NCBI RefSeq assembly: GCF_029351045.1
Contig: NZ_JARKIN010000001.1
Span: 4,328,501-4,392,500, forward strand
DNA: 64,000 bases
Direction: 5' to 3'
Source of the DNA: Streptomyces sp. WMMB303
GTDB lineage: Bacteria; Actinomycetota; Actinomycetes; Streptomycetales; Streptomycetaceae
The notes under the pieces were generated by a model. The model was given only the letters and a program-made list of their open reading frames with translations, was not told where the DNA came from and did no database searches. The translations under genes and the position numbers were made by a program. Positions 53,101 to 61,754 of the stretch are shown here, in pieces. Each line of letters opens with the position of its first letter. Position 1 is the stretch's first letter.

Positions 53101-54549
53101 GACGGCGACCATCTGCTGCTGGTCGGCGGGCCGCGCTCGGGCCGTTCGACAGCTCTGCGGACCATCGCCGCGGCCCTCGCCGACAGCGCCTCCCCTGCCG
53201 AGGTGCACCTGTACGGCGTGGACTGCGGCTCCAACACCCTCGTCCCGCTCTCCGTACTGCCGCACTGCGGCGCCGTCGTCACCCGGGACCAGACCGACAG
53301 GCTCACCCGGCTGCTGGCCAGGCTCCAGGCGGAGCTCGTCCGCCGCCAGCAGATCCTGGCGCGGGCGGGTGCCGCGAACGTCGCGGAACAGCGCGCGTCC
53401 GCCTCCTCCCCCGAGGAGCGGCTGCCGTGGCTGGTGCTGCTGCTGGACAACTGGGAGAGCTATACGGCGGCCTTCGAGTCCTACGACTACGGCAAGCTCG
53501 TCGACGGGATGACCCAACTGTTCCGCGAAGGCCCCTCGGTGGGTCTGCGGGTGGTGATGTCAGCGGGCCGTGGCGGGCTGTCCGGCCCCGTCTCCGCGGC
53601 GTTCGGCGACCGGCTCGTGCTGCGGCTGGCCGACCCCAACGACTATTCCACGGCCGGAATGACGCCTCGGGACGTGCCCTCCCAGCTGCCGCCGGGCCGC
53701 TGCCTGCGGCCCGGCGACGACGGGGTGCGGGAGAGCCAGCTCGCCCTGCTGGACCGCGACCCCTCGGGCCGGGCCCAGGTGGCGGCCGTCCGGCGGATCG
53801 CCGAGCGCGCCGCGGTCGAGCACGGCGATCCGCCGCGCGCGCTGCGTCCCATGCGGGTGGACGCGCTCCCGGGCCGGGCAACCGCCACCGCGGCCTGGGC
53901 GCTGGATCCCGAGTTCACGCCGCCGTCCCCGCTGTGGACGCTGGTGGGGGTGGGCGGCGACGAGCTGGCCCCGACGGGGGTGGACCTCGCACAGGAGGGT
54001 CCGGGGTTCGTCATCGCCGGACCGCCCAAGTCGGGCCGCTCCACGTCCGTGTGCACGGCGGCACGTTCGCTGCTGCGCTCCGGTCTGCCGCTCGTCCTCG
54101 TCACCCCCAAGCGCTCACCGCTGCGCGAACTCGCGGACGAGCGGCGGGTACTGGGCGTGGTCCAGGAGATGACGGACGCCGCGCCGCTCCAGGAGCTGCT
54201 GGAGCGCGCCGCGGCCGGGGGCCGGTACGCGGTGGTCGTGGACGACGCCGAGCTCGTCCACGACACCCCGCTGGACTCCGTGCTGGAGGGAGTGGTGCGC
54301 AGCGGGGTCGACGGCGGCCACGGCCTGGTAGCCGCCGGCACCACGGACGCGCTGACCTCGCAGTATCGAGGCTTCGTGAAGGAGGCCCGGCGGGCCCGCA
54401 GCGGCCTGCTGCTCTCGCCGCAGAACAACGCGGAGGGCGAGCTGTTCTCCGTACGGCTGCCCCGTGCTGCGGCATCCGGGGTACTGGGGCGCGGGCTGCT
54501 GGTGCGCAGCGGCGAGCTGACGGCCGTACAGGCGGTCGTCGACGAGTGA
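50110..54549 (+). CDS. EssC/EccC-like FtsK/SpoIIIE ATPase of a type VII-like system
   Basis: The product is 1479 aa. Residues 1-100 look ubiquitin-like with a Gly/Thr-rich insert. An FHA-like domain follows (about 108-215), then two membrane helices (about 250-295). Three ATPase domains come next. Domain 1 has a normal Walker A (GTTGSGKS, 669-676), VDYKGGAAF and LLIVVDEFASMA. Domains 2 and 3 have Arg for the Walker Lys: GGPRSGRS at 1006-1013 and GPPKSGRS at 1304-1311. The FHA-membrane-triple ATPase order is that of EssC/YukBA. It is expected to drive export of the nearby WXG proteins. The ATG at 50110 follows a G-rich run. Confidence 0.85.
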   Translation: MELRLTAADAARGRRADLLVDVEPDAAIGALAQEVARQLGTVAPGGRPDGGTGGGTDGGTGKGAPTLYVNGCPLDPAVPVSGSPVRDGATVSVGAPGACPGPEAQGTVEIRVVGGPDAGRVYRLGPGVAVVGSGPEAWVRPDDSTLPSTAFEIDVALDGSVTVTPAFGSSVTMDGSELQESGTWRRRGVVAAGHSLFELREPAFPDAALKPSQDGTGLDFNRPPRIKPSARRTQFQLPSRPKQSETRPLPWAVALAPLLAAVAMVVLLGSAIYLIMAVLTPVTLVANHFYDRRHGRSSHRRKKREYEQHKVSIEYQARRAMAEETAARRLACPDPAELYVAATGPGQRLWERRLEDDDYGVLRIGTGALPSEVEVSDPNQQEHRRTEPRTLAEVPVSVPLRTHGILGVAGRGELPRAVGRWLVAQASVLHSPADLTVCVLTDPSGRESWEWVRWLPHARGREGHGAVALLGTETESVARRISELLTLLGARQEAAGERQPGGDDQWRGPSVLVVLDGSRRLRALPGLTQLLREGPRFGIHLVCLDADRGLLPEECRALVEEDHFGLLQVSQFGGDPVQSVRPDCVPPAWCASVARAMAPVRDVSEKESGALPDACRLLDLLELEPPSAAAISARWAAGGRSTAAVVGASFDGPFTIDLVRDGPHGLVAGTTGSGKSELLQTLVASLAVANRPDAMNFVLVDYKGGAAFKGCEQLPHTVGMVTDLDSHLVKRALVSLEAEVSRRERILDPVGAKDIEAYERAARRDPALAPLPRLLIVVDEFASMARELPDFVTGLVNIAQRGRSLGIHLILATQRPGGVVSPEIRANTNLRIALRVTDNSESQDVIDAPDSAAISKNTPGRALVRLGASSLLPFQSGRVGGRRPQTAAERTVEPWAARVEWADLGLPAPARPEAPGRSDDDPLTDLALLVEAVRGSAVALDCQEPYRPWLEPLSELVTVAEAPRPATGRRGDIAPVVFGVTDVPARQAREALALDLVDGDHLLLVGGPRSGRSTALRTIAAALADSASPAEVHLYGVDCGSNTLVPLSVLPHCGAVVTRDQTDRLTRLLARLQAELVRRQQILARAGAANVAEQRASASSPEERLPWLVLLLDNWESYTAAFESYDYGKLVDGMTQLFREGPSVGLRVVMSAGRGGLSGPVSAAFGDRLVLRLADPNDYSTAGMTPRDVPSQLPPGRCLRPGDDGVRESQLALLDRDPSGRAQVAAVRRIAERAAVEHGDPPRALRPMRVDALPGRATATAAWALDPEFTPPSPLWTLVGVGGDELAPTGVDLAQEGPGFVIAGPPKSGRSTSVCTAARSLLRSGLPLVLVTPKRSPLRELADERRVLGVVQEMTDAAPLQELLERAAAGGRYAVVVDDAELVHDTPLDSVLEGVVRSGVDGGHGLVAAGTTDALTSQYRGFVKEARRARSGLLLSPQNNAEGELFSVRLPRAAASGVLGRGLLVRSGELTAVQAVVDE
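50257..50292 (+). repeat. three in-frame 12-bp tandem repeats
   Basis: GGGGGCACGG(G/A)C occurs three times back to back (50257-50268, 50269-50280, 50281-50292). It encodes a Gly/Thr linker in the N-terminal domain of the EssC-like protein. Gain or loss of a unit keeps the frame. Confidence 0.8.
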
Positions 54550-54564
54550 AGGCGACGGGGAGCG

Positions 54565-54601
54565 GGCGCGGCCCCGGGCAGGCGCTGCTCGGGGCCGCGC
54601 C
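54565..54601. terminator. hairpin terminator after the EssC-like gene
   Basis: A perfect 12-bp stem (54565-54576 with 54590-54601) has a 13-base loop and begins 16 bases after the stop codon. Confidence 0.7.
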
Positions 54602-54648
54602 GAGGGTGTGCGGGCCCACGGCCGGCTCCGGGCGGACCGCACACGCAC

Positions 54649-54681
54649 GGCGGGCCGCAGCCTGGTCGGCTGCGGCCCGCC
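54649..54681. terminator. second hairpin terminator, facing the WXG100 gene
   Basis: A perfect 14-bp stem (54649-54662 with 54668-54681) closes a 5-base loop. It lies between the convergent EssC-like and WXG100 genes and may serve both strands. Confidence 0.75.
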
Positions 54682-54722
54682 GGTGCCCGAACAGCTTCGC
54701 GGAGCCGGGGCCCCGCCGCGGC

Positions 54723-54989
54723 TCAGTTGGTGGCGTGGTCGATGTTGTCCGCGTTGGTCCGCGCGGCGCGCCCCGCTTCCCGCAGCGTCTCCACGAACTT
54801 GTCGAACGTCGGCTTCAGGCTCTCCCACTCACCGCGGAACTGCTGCGCCTTGCCACCGGTCCAGTAGCTACCGCTGTCGTTGCAGGCCGACTGCAGCCTG
54901 GTGATCAGCCCCTGCAGCTGGGTCGCGTCGCCGTCGAACTTCCCCGCGAGCTCCCGCAGCCGCTCAAGGTCGGCGCCGTTCATTCCCAT
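54723..54989 (-). CDS. WXG100-family protein (EsxA/EsxB-like)
   Basis: The product is 88 aa, the clearest WXG100 protein in the window. A helix (LERLRELAGKFDGDATQL) is followed by the turn SYWTGG (WTG at 43-45) and a second helix. Such proteins form dimers exported by type VII systems. The ATG at 54989 follows GGAGGGG; an ATG two codons later is an alternative. The nearest upstream same-strand gene is the first membrane kinase, 266 bases away. Confidence 0.85.
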   Translation of the reverse strand: MGMNGADLERLRELAGKFDGDATQLQGLITRLQSACNDSGSYWTGGKAQQFRGEWESLKPTFDKFVETLREAGRAARTNADNIDHATN

Positions 54990-55255
54990 CTGGAACCCCT
55001 CCCCGTCTTCCGGCTTCGACGTGGTCCGACTTCGGCACGTCTCGAAGCACGGTAGCGCAATCGCGCGCCGTAGCGGTCCGGTTCGTGTCACAGCCCCTCG
55101 ACGACCGTGTAGCCCCGGCGACCGTTGAGTGCCGGCGCGTGTGAATCCCCGCAACAGGGCCGCCCCGCAGACCAGTTGTTCTTCTCCCGGCGGCACGTCA
55201 GGCATCGGCCCCCGTCCGCCGGGCTCGTCGGAGGCAGAGGTCCGGGCCGCCAGGG

Positions 55256-57352
55256 TCAGAAGACCGGCATGGCGGTCACGGTGCCGCCTTGCAGCAGGAA
55301 GACGCGGTTTCCCGCGGAGGCGGTCTGCCAGGGACCGGCGGCGCCCTGTACGAAGGTCCACGCCTGTGCGCCGTTGCGGGTGTCCACCGCGGCGATGCCG
55401 TCGGCGCCGTCTTCGTACAGGGGGAGCCAGGCCGTGTGCCGCTGGAGCGTCGGCGGTTCGGGCGGGAGCGCCGTGGTGTTGAGGGTCACCGTCCACTTCG
55501 CTGCGCCGTCCGCTGTACCGCGGGCTTCCAAGTCCGTCTCGTTCGACGCGTACAGCACCTTGCCCCGGAGTGCGGGGGCGCCCCACCCGCCGTCGCCGCC
55601 GGCGGGCTCGGCCCACTTCACGGAGCCGTCGGAGAGGGCGAGCGCGGTGAGCCGATCGCCGCCGAGGTAGACAGTGCTGCCACCGATCGCGGGGACGAGA
55701 GCGGTGCCGTCCTCGCTCTGCTTGCGCGGACCCCAGACGGTGCGGCCGCTCGCGGTGTCGACCCCGGCGACCTTGCCATCCGTGCCGTGCACGACCAGCC
55801 GTCCGCGCCCCACCGCGGCTCGGGCCCCACGCTCGTCCGTGGAGCCGACGGGGAGCGGCACCGTCCACAGCGCCTTGCGCGAGGTGAGGCTCACCGCGCG
55901 CAGCCTGCCGCTCCCGGTGACGAGGTAGACGGCCGTCGCGTCGGCCGCCAGCAGCGTCGCGACGCCGGTGTCAGCCGACCAGCGCTGGCTGCCCTCCGCC
56001 TCCGGGTCGAGCCCGACGACCTCGCCCGCTTCCCCGACGCCCAGCATGGTGGGCCGCTCCTCGGCCGAGACGAGCAGTCGGGCTGATCCGGCTGCCACCG
56101 AGCTCCCGGTCTTCCAGCGCCGGCGGCCGTTGCGGACGTCGTAGGCGTGCAGTCCCCCGCCCTTCCCCGCAACGACCACCACATCCGCTACGGGCAGCGG
56201 ATCCGGGCCCTCTTCGGCGGCGACCGCGAACGGCCCCCAGAGCGGGTCGGGCGGCTTCCCGCTCTCGTACCCGGACAGCGGCTCGGCATCCCATCGGTGC
56301 GGCCCCTCCACCTCCCCTTCGCCGTCCTCGTCACCGCCGAGCCAGTACCAGGCGCCCGCGCCCCCCGCGGCCAGCAGGGCTCCGCCGCTCGCGAGCGCGG
56401 TGAGCAGCCGGCGCCGCGAGGGCTTCCCGGCAGGCAGCCCGCCGGAGGCGGCCGGCTCGTCGGCGGGCAGGGCTGTCAGCCGGCGCGCTGTACGTTCCCG
56501 CTCGGCGATGTCCTCGCCGAGAGCCCCCTCCCGCCACGCCCGGTCCGCGCCCCGGGGAGGTGCCAGGGCACGGGCCAACCGGTCGGGCGCCGGACGCCGT
56601 CCGGCCGCCTTGTCCAGGCAGGCCCCGACCAGCGGCTGCAGGCCGGGCGGCAGCGTGCCCAGCCGGGGCTGTCCGTGGACCACTTCGTACTGGACCGCCG
56701 CCACATGCTCCCCGGTGAAGGCGCGTTCGCCCGTCGCCGCCCATGTCAGCACCGCACCGAGCGCGAACACGTCGGCGGCCGGGCCGACGCGCTGCCCCAG
56801 CACCTGCTCGGGCGGCCCGTACCCGGGCGTGACCGGCACCTGCCCCGTGGTGGTGAGGGTGAGCCCGTGCTCCGGCCGGGCGATCCCGAAGTCGATGACG
56901 CGGGGCCCCTCGGCGGTCAGCACGATGTTCGACGGCTTCAGGTCCCGGTGCACCAGGCCCGCGGCGTGGATCTCGTGCAGCGTCCGGCCCAGCGCCGCAC
57001 CGAGCGCCCGCACCGCGGCTTCCCGGAGCGGTCCGTGCCGCTCCACGGACTCGTCCACGGTGGGCCCGGCGAGGAACTCGGTGGCGATCCAGGGGCGCCC
57101 GCCCTCGGTCTGCGCCCCCAGCACCCGCGCCACGCCGCCGCTGCGGACCGCGCTCGCGGCCTGCGCCTCCCGGACGAAGCGCTGCGCCATCGCGGCGTCG
57201 TGCGCCAGCTCGGGCCGCAGCACCTTCAGCGCGGCCGGCTTCCCCGCGGTGTCCCGCCCCAGATACACCTTCCCCATCCCCCCGGCGCCGAGCACCCCGA
57301 CCAGACGGTAGGGGCCGAGACGGAGGGGGTCACCGGTGCCGAGGGGGTGCAT
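55256..57352 (-). CDS. membrane Ser/Thr protein kinase with PQQ-like propeller, active motifs
   Basis: The product is 698 aa. The kinase domain (about 10-285) is complete: GAGGMG loop, K43 (ALKVL), HRDLKPSN (135-142) and DFG (154-156). A basic RRRLL and one membrane helix (about 315-340) lead to an outside seven-bladed PQQ-like propeller. The ATG at 57352 is chosen over 57364 because GGAG lies 7 bases upstream. It is the last of four kinase-propeller genes on this strand. Confidence 0.88.
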   Translation of the reverse strand: MHPLGTGDPLRLGPYRLVGVLGAGGMGKVYLGRDTAGKPAALKVLRPELAHDAAMAQRFVREAQAASAVRSGGVARVLGAQTEGGRPWIATEFLAGPTVDESVERHGPLREAAVRALGAALGRTLHEIHAAGLVHRDLKPSNIVLTAEGPRVIDFGIARPEHGLTLTTTGQVPVTPGYGPPEQVLGQRVGPAADVFALGAVLTWAATGERAFTGEHVAAVQYEVVHGQPRLGTLPPGLQPLVGACLDKAAGRRPAPDRLARALAPPRGADRAWREGALGEDIAERERTARRLTALPADEPAASGGLPAGKPSRRRLLTALASGGALLAAGGAGAWYWLGGDEDGEGEVEGPHRWDAEPLSGYESGKPPDPLWGPFAVAAEEGPDPLPVADVVVVAGKGGGLHAYDVRNGRRRWKTGSSVAAGSARLLVSAEERPTMLGVGEAGEVVGLDPEAEGSQRWSADTGVATLLAADATAVYLVTGSGRLRAVSLTSRKALWTVPLPVGSTDERGARAAVGRGRLVVHGTDGKVAGVDTASGRTVWGPRKQSEDGTALVPAIGGSTVYLGGDRLTALALSDGSVKWAEPAGGDGGWGAPALRGKVLYASNETDLEARGTADGAAKWTVTLNTTALPPEPPTLQRHTAWLPLYEDGADGIAAVDTRNGAQAWTFVQGAAGPWQTASAGNRVFLLQGGTVTAMPVF

Positions 57353-57387
57353 TGCGTGCTCCACATTCGGTTCGTTGCACGAGCCGG

Positions 57388-59556
57388 TCAGTTCAAGGGC
57401 AGGCCGAGGACCCGGCTGCCGAGGGCGACGACGAGTTGCCGCGAACGCCGGTGGGCGAGCAGCGAGGGGGTGGCTTCGCCCCCCTTTCCGGCAAGGGTCC
57501 AGCTCACCTTCCGTTCATTGCAGTCCATCGCGGTGACCGGAGCAGGTCCGTCGGACGGGAAGTACACGTACCGGTTACCTACGACGGGCACGGCATCGGG
57601 AGAAATGCGGGACGCGACCTGCGTTTTGATCTCCCACCTCAGTTGCCCGCTCCTGACATCCAGAGCGACAACGCCGTTGCCGCTCTCCAGCGAGTACACG
57701 GTTCCCCCCACGGAGACCGGAGCACCGTACTCCACCGTGCCTGAAGAGTCGGTACTGTGCTTCCTCCCCTTGCCGAAGCGCCACATCGTCCTGCCGTCCG
57801 CCACGCGCACGGCGTGAATCTCGTGGAGGTTCAGATAGACATTTCCGTGTCGGTCGACACCGGAGCATGAAACTTCGCGCCCGTAGGCGAGCGAGAACTT
57901 CTTCTCCCAGACTCTCTTGCCGGTCGCTGCCTCGACTGCCCACACCTTCTGCTCGGAGGAGCTGGCGAGGACGATCAGCCGGTCGGCCGTCGCCAAGGCT
58001 GCTGTGTCATTGGCGATCTTCCCCCGCCAGCGGGTCCTGCCCGTGTCCGCGTCCAGCGCGGCACAACGGCGCTCGTCGTGAGCCTCCTCGGCCCGTACCA
58101 GCACAATGCCCCGGTGAGCGGCGAGTATGGCAGCGCTGTCCGGGCCTGACCCGCCCATGAGATCGCGCACATCGGCCACGGGATCGCCGAACCCGTCTTC
58201 ATCTGCATCCCATGTGCGCAACTGCGCTGCGGAGCCTTGCAGTCCGTAGAGCCGTCCGCCTCCGAGGACCGCAGACCACACGTCCTTCTGGGCGGCGATC
58301 GTCTCCCCTGCGGCGGAGAGCAGGAAGAGGCTTCCGCCGGCGCCCATCACACACACGCGTGCGCCGACTCCCAACAAGCTGCTCACGCCAGGGCTTGACA
58401 GGTCCCGTTCCCAGCGAGGCTCCGGAGCGGACATGTGTTCAGCCGCAGGCGGGGCGGGTTCCGCGAAGTCCTTCGCCGGATTCTCCCTCGCCCGGGCCCA
58501 GGCCCAGGCTCCTCCGGCCGCAGCGACCGCAGCTAAGCCGCCGCCAGCAATGGTGAGTGCCTGGCGGCGCGTACGGACAACGTTCTTCGGAACCGCAGCC
58601 TCTTCTGCGGACAAGTTCGCCGGAGAGGCCGGACGTGAGGCATGGATCTCCCAGACCGCTGTGCTGCGTCGAAGGATGTCGGCGTGGACAGCATCGGGCA
58701 ACGAGTCGGTGTACTCATCGTGATCCTCCGGTCCGTGTCCGCCATCTGAACCGTGTCGCAGCAGAGCGGCCAGCCGGGTGGTTCCAGGGCGCTGCTCAGG
58801 GTCCTTGGCCAGGCAGTGGGCCAGAACGGAAACCAGCCCAGCCGGTACCTCGGAGAGGTCCGGTTCGCTGTAGCGGACACGATAGAGCAGATCCGCAGCC
58901 TGGCCGGTGCCAAACGGTCCATGGCCGGTGCAGGCGAAGACCAGGACACCAGCCAGTGCGAAAACATCCCCGTCGGGCGTGTGTTCCTGACCAGTCGCCT
59001 GCTCCGGTGACATGAAGGCAGGAGTGCCCGCAGCCGACCCGGTGCGGGTCAGTCGATCGTCGCCGGACGCCCGTGCGATGCCGAAGTCGATGACCTTCGG
59101 TCCGGTGGCGGTGAGCAGAATGTTCGAAGGCTTCAGATCGCGGTGAACCACGTCCGAGGCATGGAGTTGAGCGAGGGAGCCGCACAGCCGAGTTCCCAGC
59201 GCACGGACCGCATTCTCGGGCAGCGGCCCGCACACCGCGACGGCATCGTCAAGCGGCGGCCCCAGGACGTACTCGGTCGCCAGCCACGGAGTCTCGGCAA
59301 GCGGATCAGCATCGAAGACCTGCGCCCCATGGTGGCCGCCGATGATGCGGGCCGCGTCCGTCTCCAACCGGAAGCGGGTGCGGAACTGCAGTTCTGTGGC
59401 CAGGTCTGGGTGCATCGTCTTGAGGGCGACGAGTCGACCACGAGGGGATCGGCCGAGATAGACAGTCCCCATTCCGCCACTGCCGAGGCGGGCGATGAGT
59501 CGGTAGCTGCCGAGCTGTTCAGGGTCCTCATGGGTCAATGAAGAGATCATCGCCAT
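57388..59556 (-). CDS. membrane Ser/Thr protein kinase with PQQ-like propeller, active motifs
   Basis: The product is 722 aa. The kinase motifs are intact: GSGGMGTVY, K46 (VALKTM), HRDLKPSN (138-145) and DFG (157-159). A membrane helix follows TRRQALTIAGGG, then a PQQ-like propeller. The start at 59556 overlaps the stop of the upstream pseudokinase gene by one base (TGATG), so the two are coupled. Confidence 0.88.
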   Translation of the reverse strand: MAMISSLTHEDPEQLGSYRLIARLGSGGMGTVYLGRSPRGRLVALKTMHPDLATELQFRTRFRLETDAARIIGGHHGAQVFDADPLAETPWLATEYVLGPPLDDAVAVCGPLPENAVRALGTRLCGSLAQLHASDVVHRDLKPSNILLTATGPKVIDFGIARASGDDRLTRTGSAAGTPAFMSPEQATGQEHTPDGDVFALAGVLVFACTGHGPFGTGQAADLLYRVRYSEPDLSEVPAGLVSVLAHCLAKDPEQRPGTTRLAALLRHGSDGGHGPEDHDEYTDSLPDAVHADILRRSTAVWEIHASRPASPANLSAEEAAVPKNVVRTRRQALTIAGGGLAAVAAAGGAWAWARARENPAKDFAEPAPPAAEHMSAPEPRWERDLSSPGVSSLLGVGARVCVMGAGGSLFLLSAAGETIAAQKDVWSAVLGGGRLYGLQGSAAQLRTWDADEDGFGDPVADVRDLMGGSGPDSAAILAAHRGIVLVRAEEAHDERRCAALDADTGRTRWRGKIANDTAALATADRLIVLASSSEQKVWAVEAATGKRVWEKKFSLAYGREVSCSGVDRHGNVYLNLHEIHAVRVADGRTMWRFGKGRKHSTDSSGTVEYGAPVSVGGTVYSLESGNGVVALDVRSGQLRWEIKTQVASRISPDAVPVVGNRYVYFPSDGPAPVTAMDCNERKVSWTLAGKGGEATPSLLAHRRSRQLVVALGSRVLGLPLN

Positions 59557-61748
59557 CAGTCCACCGGAAGCGCGTAGAGGCTGTCGTCCGTGGTGACCAG
59601 TACGACACCCGTGGCGCTGGCCACCGGCACGCCCGGGCGCCCGGCCACTGCGCTGTGCGCCATGGCGAGCCGCCATCTCGGGGCGCCGTCCCGAGTGTCG
59701 AAAGCCTCGGTTTCCAGGGGACTGGACCTGAACAGCGTGCGGCCCGATGCGCTGAGCATCATCCCGGAGACGACGAACGGCTTCTTCTCACCCGCGCTCT
59801 GCTTCCAGTGCCAGTGCTGCTTCCCCTGCCGGGCGTCCACGGCGTAGATCGTCGAGTCGGCGTTGCCGACGTACAGCGTCCCCCGCCCCACGGCCGAGCC
59901 GGAGCAGGCGGCATCGCTCACCGGCAGTCTCCATCGTTCCCTCCCGTCGGGTGGGTTCAGACCTCGCACACTGCCCCCGCCTGCGACCACGAGCAGGTCT
60001 TCCCCCATCGGTAGAGCAAGCCAGCCGGCACCCTTCCCGACCCCCTCGTAGGTCCGGCGCCACTTCCTCCGGCCGCTGCGCAGGTCGAGTGCGAGGTACG
60101 CCAGATCGCCCTTGCTTGACCCCTTCACACCTGTGTTGGCCAAGAGCAGCGTAGAGCCCGACAGCGCCGGTCCCGCCGCTCCTCCGCCGGGAAGCACGAA
60201 GTAGTCTCCGAACCCATCAGGTACAGGTGTCCGCCACAGCTCTTTGCGGTCCCGGATCCGGTAGGCGACAGCCGAGAACTTCTCTTCGCCGATGATCCTC
60301 CTGTCAGCAGCCATGAAGAACAGCACACCGTTCCGGCTGCCCAGCACCATGGCCATGGACAGATGCCCATGGCCGTTTCCGGTATATCTCCGCTCGTGCC
60401 ATTTGACCACTCCGGTACGCGTCGAGACGAGACTGAACCGGCCGTCACCATCCGCGGAAGTGAGGAGCCACCCTTCGCCCATGTCGAGGAGCCGCGAGGA
60501 CGCGATGTCCTCCCGCTCCCACAGTTTCCTGCCGGTGCGGACGTCGAAGGCGACCAACCCATCGGCACCGGCGCCGGCTCCGGAAATGACGGTGCTGTCA
60601 TCCACGACGGCCAACGCACTCGGCTCGATGACCGAGCTCTTCCGACGCCACAACGGCGCAGGGGCCACCCCGCGCGGTATCCGGTCCATGTCGGGACGCT
60701 CCTGGTCCCGGGCGGACCGCCATCCGAGAGCTCCTCCCGCACCGACGACGAGCCCCGCCGCAGCCGGTAGAGCCGCCGTGAGTACAAGCCGGCGAGACGA
60801 GTACCGCGACCGGGGGCCGACTGTTCGAGGGGGGCGAGCCGGGGTGGGCTGTTCCGACCGGCCCGTAGAACTGCCCGACCCAGGGTGCGCGAAGGCTCGC
60901 GCAGCCTGCTCGTCCAGCGCCACTGCAACCGGCTTCGGCAGCGTGAAGCCCGACCCGGACGTCAGGGAACGGAATTCACGGAGCACTTCTCCCGCATCCG
61001 GCCGGCGGGCCGGATCTGCTGCGAGACACCGATGCGCGACCTCGCTGAGTGTCACGAACGAGTCGCCCCCCATCCAGTCTTGTCCCTCGGGCATGGCGCG
61101 CAGGAGAACTGACGCCAGCGCATGGACATCACCCGCCGGCAGCGGGCGGCCGCCGGTCCGCTGTTCCGGCGGCAGACTTGCCTCGTCGACTCCCGGCACA
61201 CTCCGTCGGTCGGCCCCCTCCACTGCGGCGGCTCGTACCAGTCCGTAGCCGGTGAGGACCGGGCCGGTCCGGGTCAAGAGCACCGACCGAGTGGAGATGC
61301 CCGCGTACACCAGGCCACGAGTGTGGGCGCTCCACAGCGCCTCGGCCAACGCCGTCGCCAAACTGCCCACCAGAACTTCCTCAAGGGGACCGCCGTTCAC
61401 CGACAGGGCGGTGTCCAGAGGCAGAGCGGGGCCGCAGTCGTAGGATATCCACGGTTTCAGCGACCCGGCCGGCGAGACTCGCGCGATCGTCGCATCCCAT
61501 CGCCCGGCGAGCCGTTGGGAATTCTTCGCTTCCGCCCAGAAGCGCTGCCGGTATGCGGAGTCGGCACACCACCGTTCTTCGGGCGCGATCACAATCGTGG
61601 GGAGGCCGTCCGACGCAAGGGCGAGCCATCGGCATATGCCGTCGGATTCGGTGTCGAGCCTTTCGACGAGGGAGTATCCGCCCAGTATCTGAGGACTCGT
61701 CGACGGGGTCGGGGCGTCGGCCGGTATCGGATCCGTGGGGGGCGGCAT
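59556..61748 (-). CDS. pseudokinase with membrane helix and PQQ-like propeller
   Basis: The product is 730 aa with the same layout as its two downstream neighbours, but the kinase site is lost. The Lys strand is IVIA (52-55), HRDLKPSN is YAGISTRS (148-155) and DFG is GYG (167-169). The helical lobe is still recognisable. A membrane helix (about 325-350) and a propeller ending SLYALPVD follow. The ATG at 61748 lies six bases after the upstream gene's end. Confidence 0.85.
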   Translation of the reverse strand: MPPPTDPIPADAPTPSTSPQILGGYSLVERLDTESDGICRWLALASDGLPTIVIAPEERWCADSAYRQRFWAEAKNSQRLAGRWDATIARVSPAGSLKPWISYDCGPALPLDTALSVNGGPLEEVLVGSLATALAEALWSAHTRGLVYAGISTRSVLLTRTGPVLTGYGLVRAAAVEGADRRSVPGVDEASLPPEQRTGGRPLPAGDVHALASVLLRAMPEGQDWMGGDSFVTLSEVAHRCLAADPARRPDAGEVLREFRSLTSGSGFTLPKPVAVALDEQAARAFAHPGSGSSTGRSEQPTPARPPRTVGPRSRYSSRRLVLTAALPAAAGLVVGAGGALGWRSARDQERPDMDRIPRGVAPAPLWRRKSSVIEPSALAVVDDSTVISGAGAGADGLVAFDVRTGRKLWEREDIASSRLLDMGEGWLLTSADGDGRFSLVSTRTGVVKWHERRYTGNGHGHLSMAMVLGSRNGVLFFMAADRRIIGEEKFSAVAYRIRDRKELWRTPVPDGFGDYFVLPGGGAAGPALSGSTLLLANTGVKGSSKGDLAYLALDLRSGRRKWRRTYEGVGKGAGWLALPMGEDLLVVAGGGSVRGLNPPDGRERWRLPVSDAACSGSAVGRGTLYVGNADSTIYAVDARQGKQHWHWKQSAGEKKPFVVSGMMLSASGRTLFRSSPLETEAFDTRDGAPRWRLAMAHSAVAGRPGVPVASATGVVLVTTDDSLYALPVD

Positions 61749-61754
61749 GTCGCT

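Noticed and set aside
50641..53517. 958-aa minus-strand open frame inside the EssC-like gene
   Set aside because: Antisense shadow; the plus frame has Walker motifs and membrane helices.
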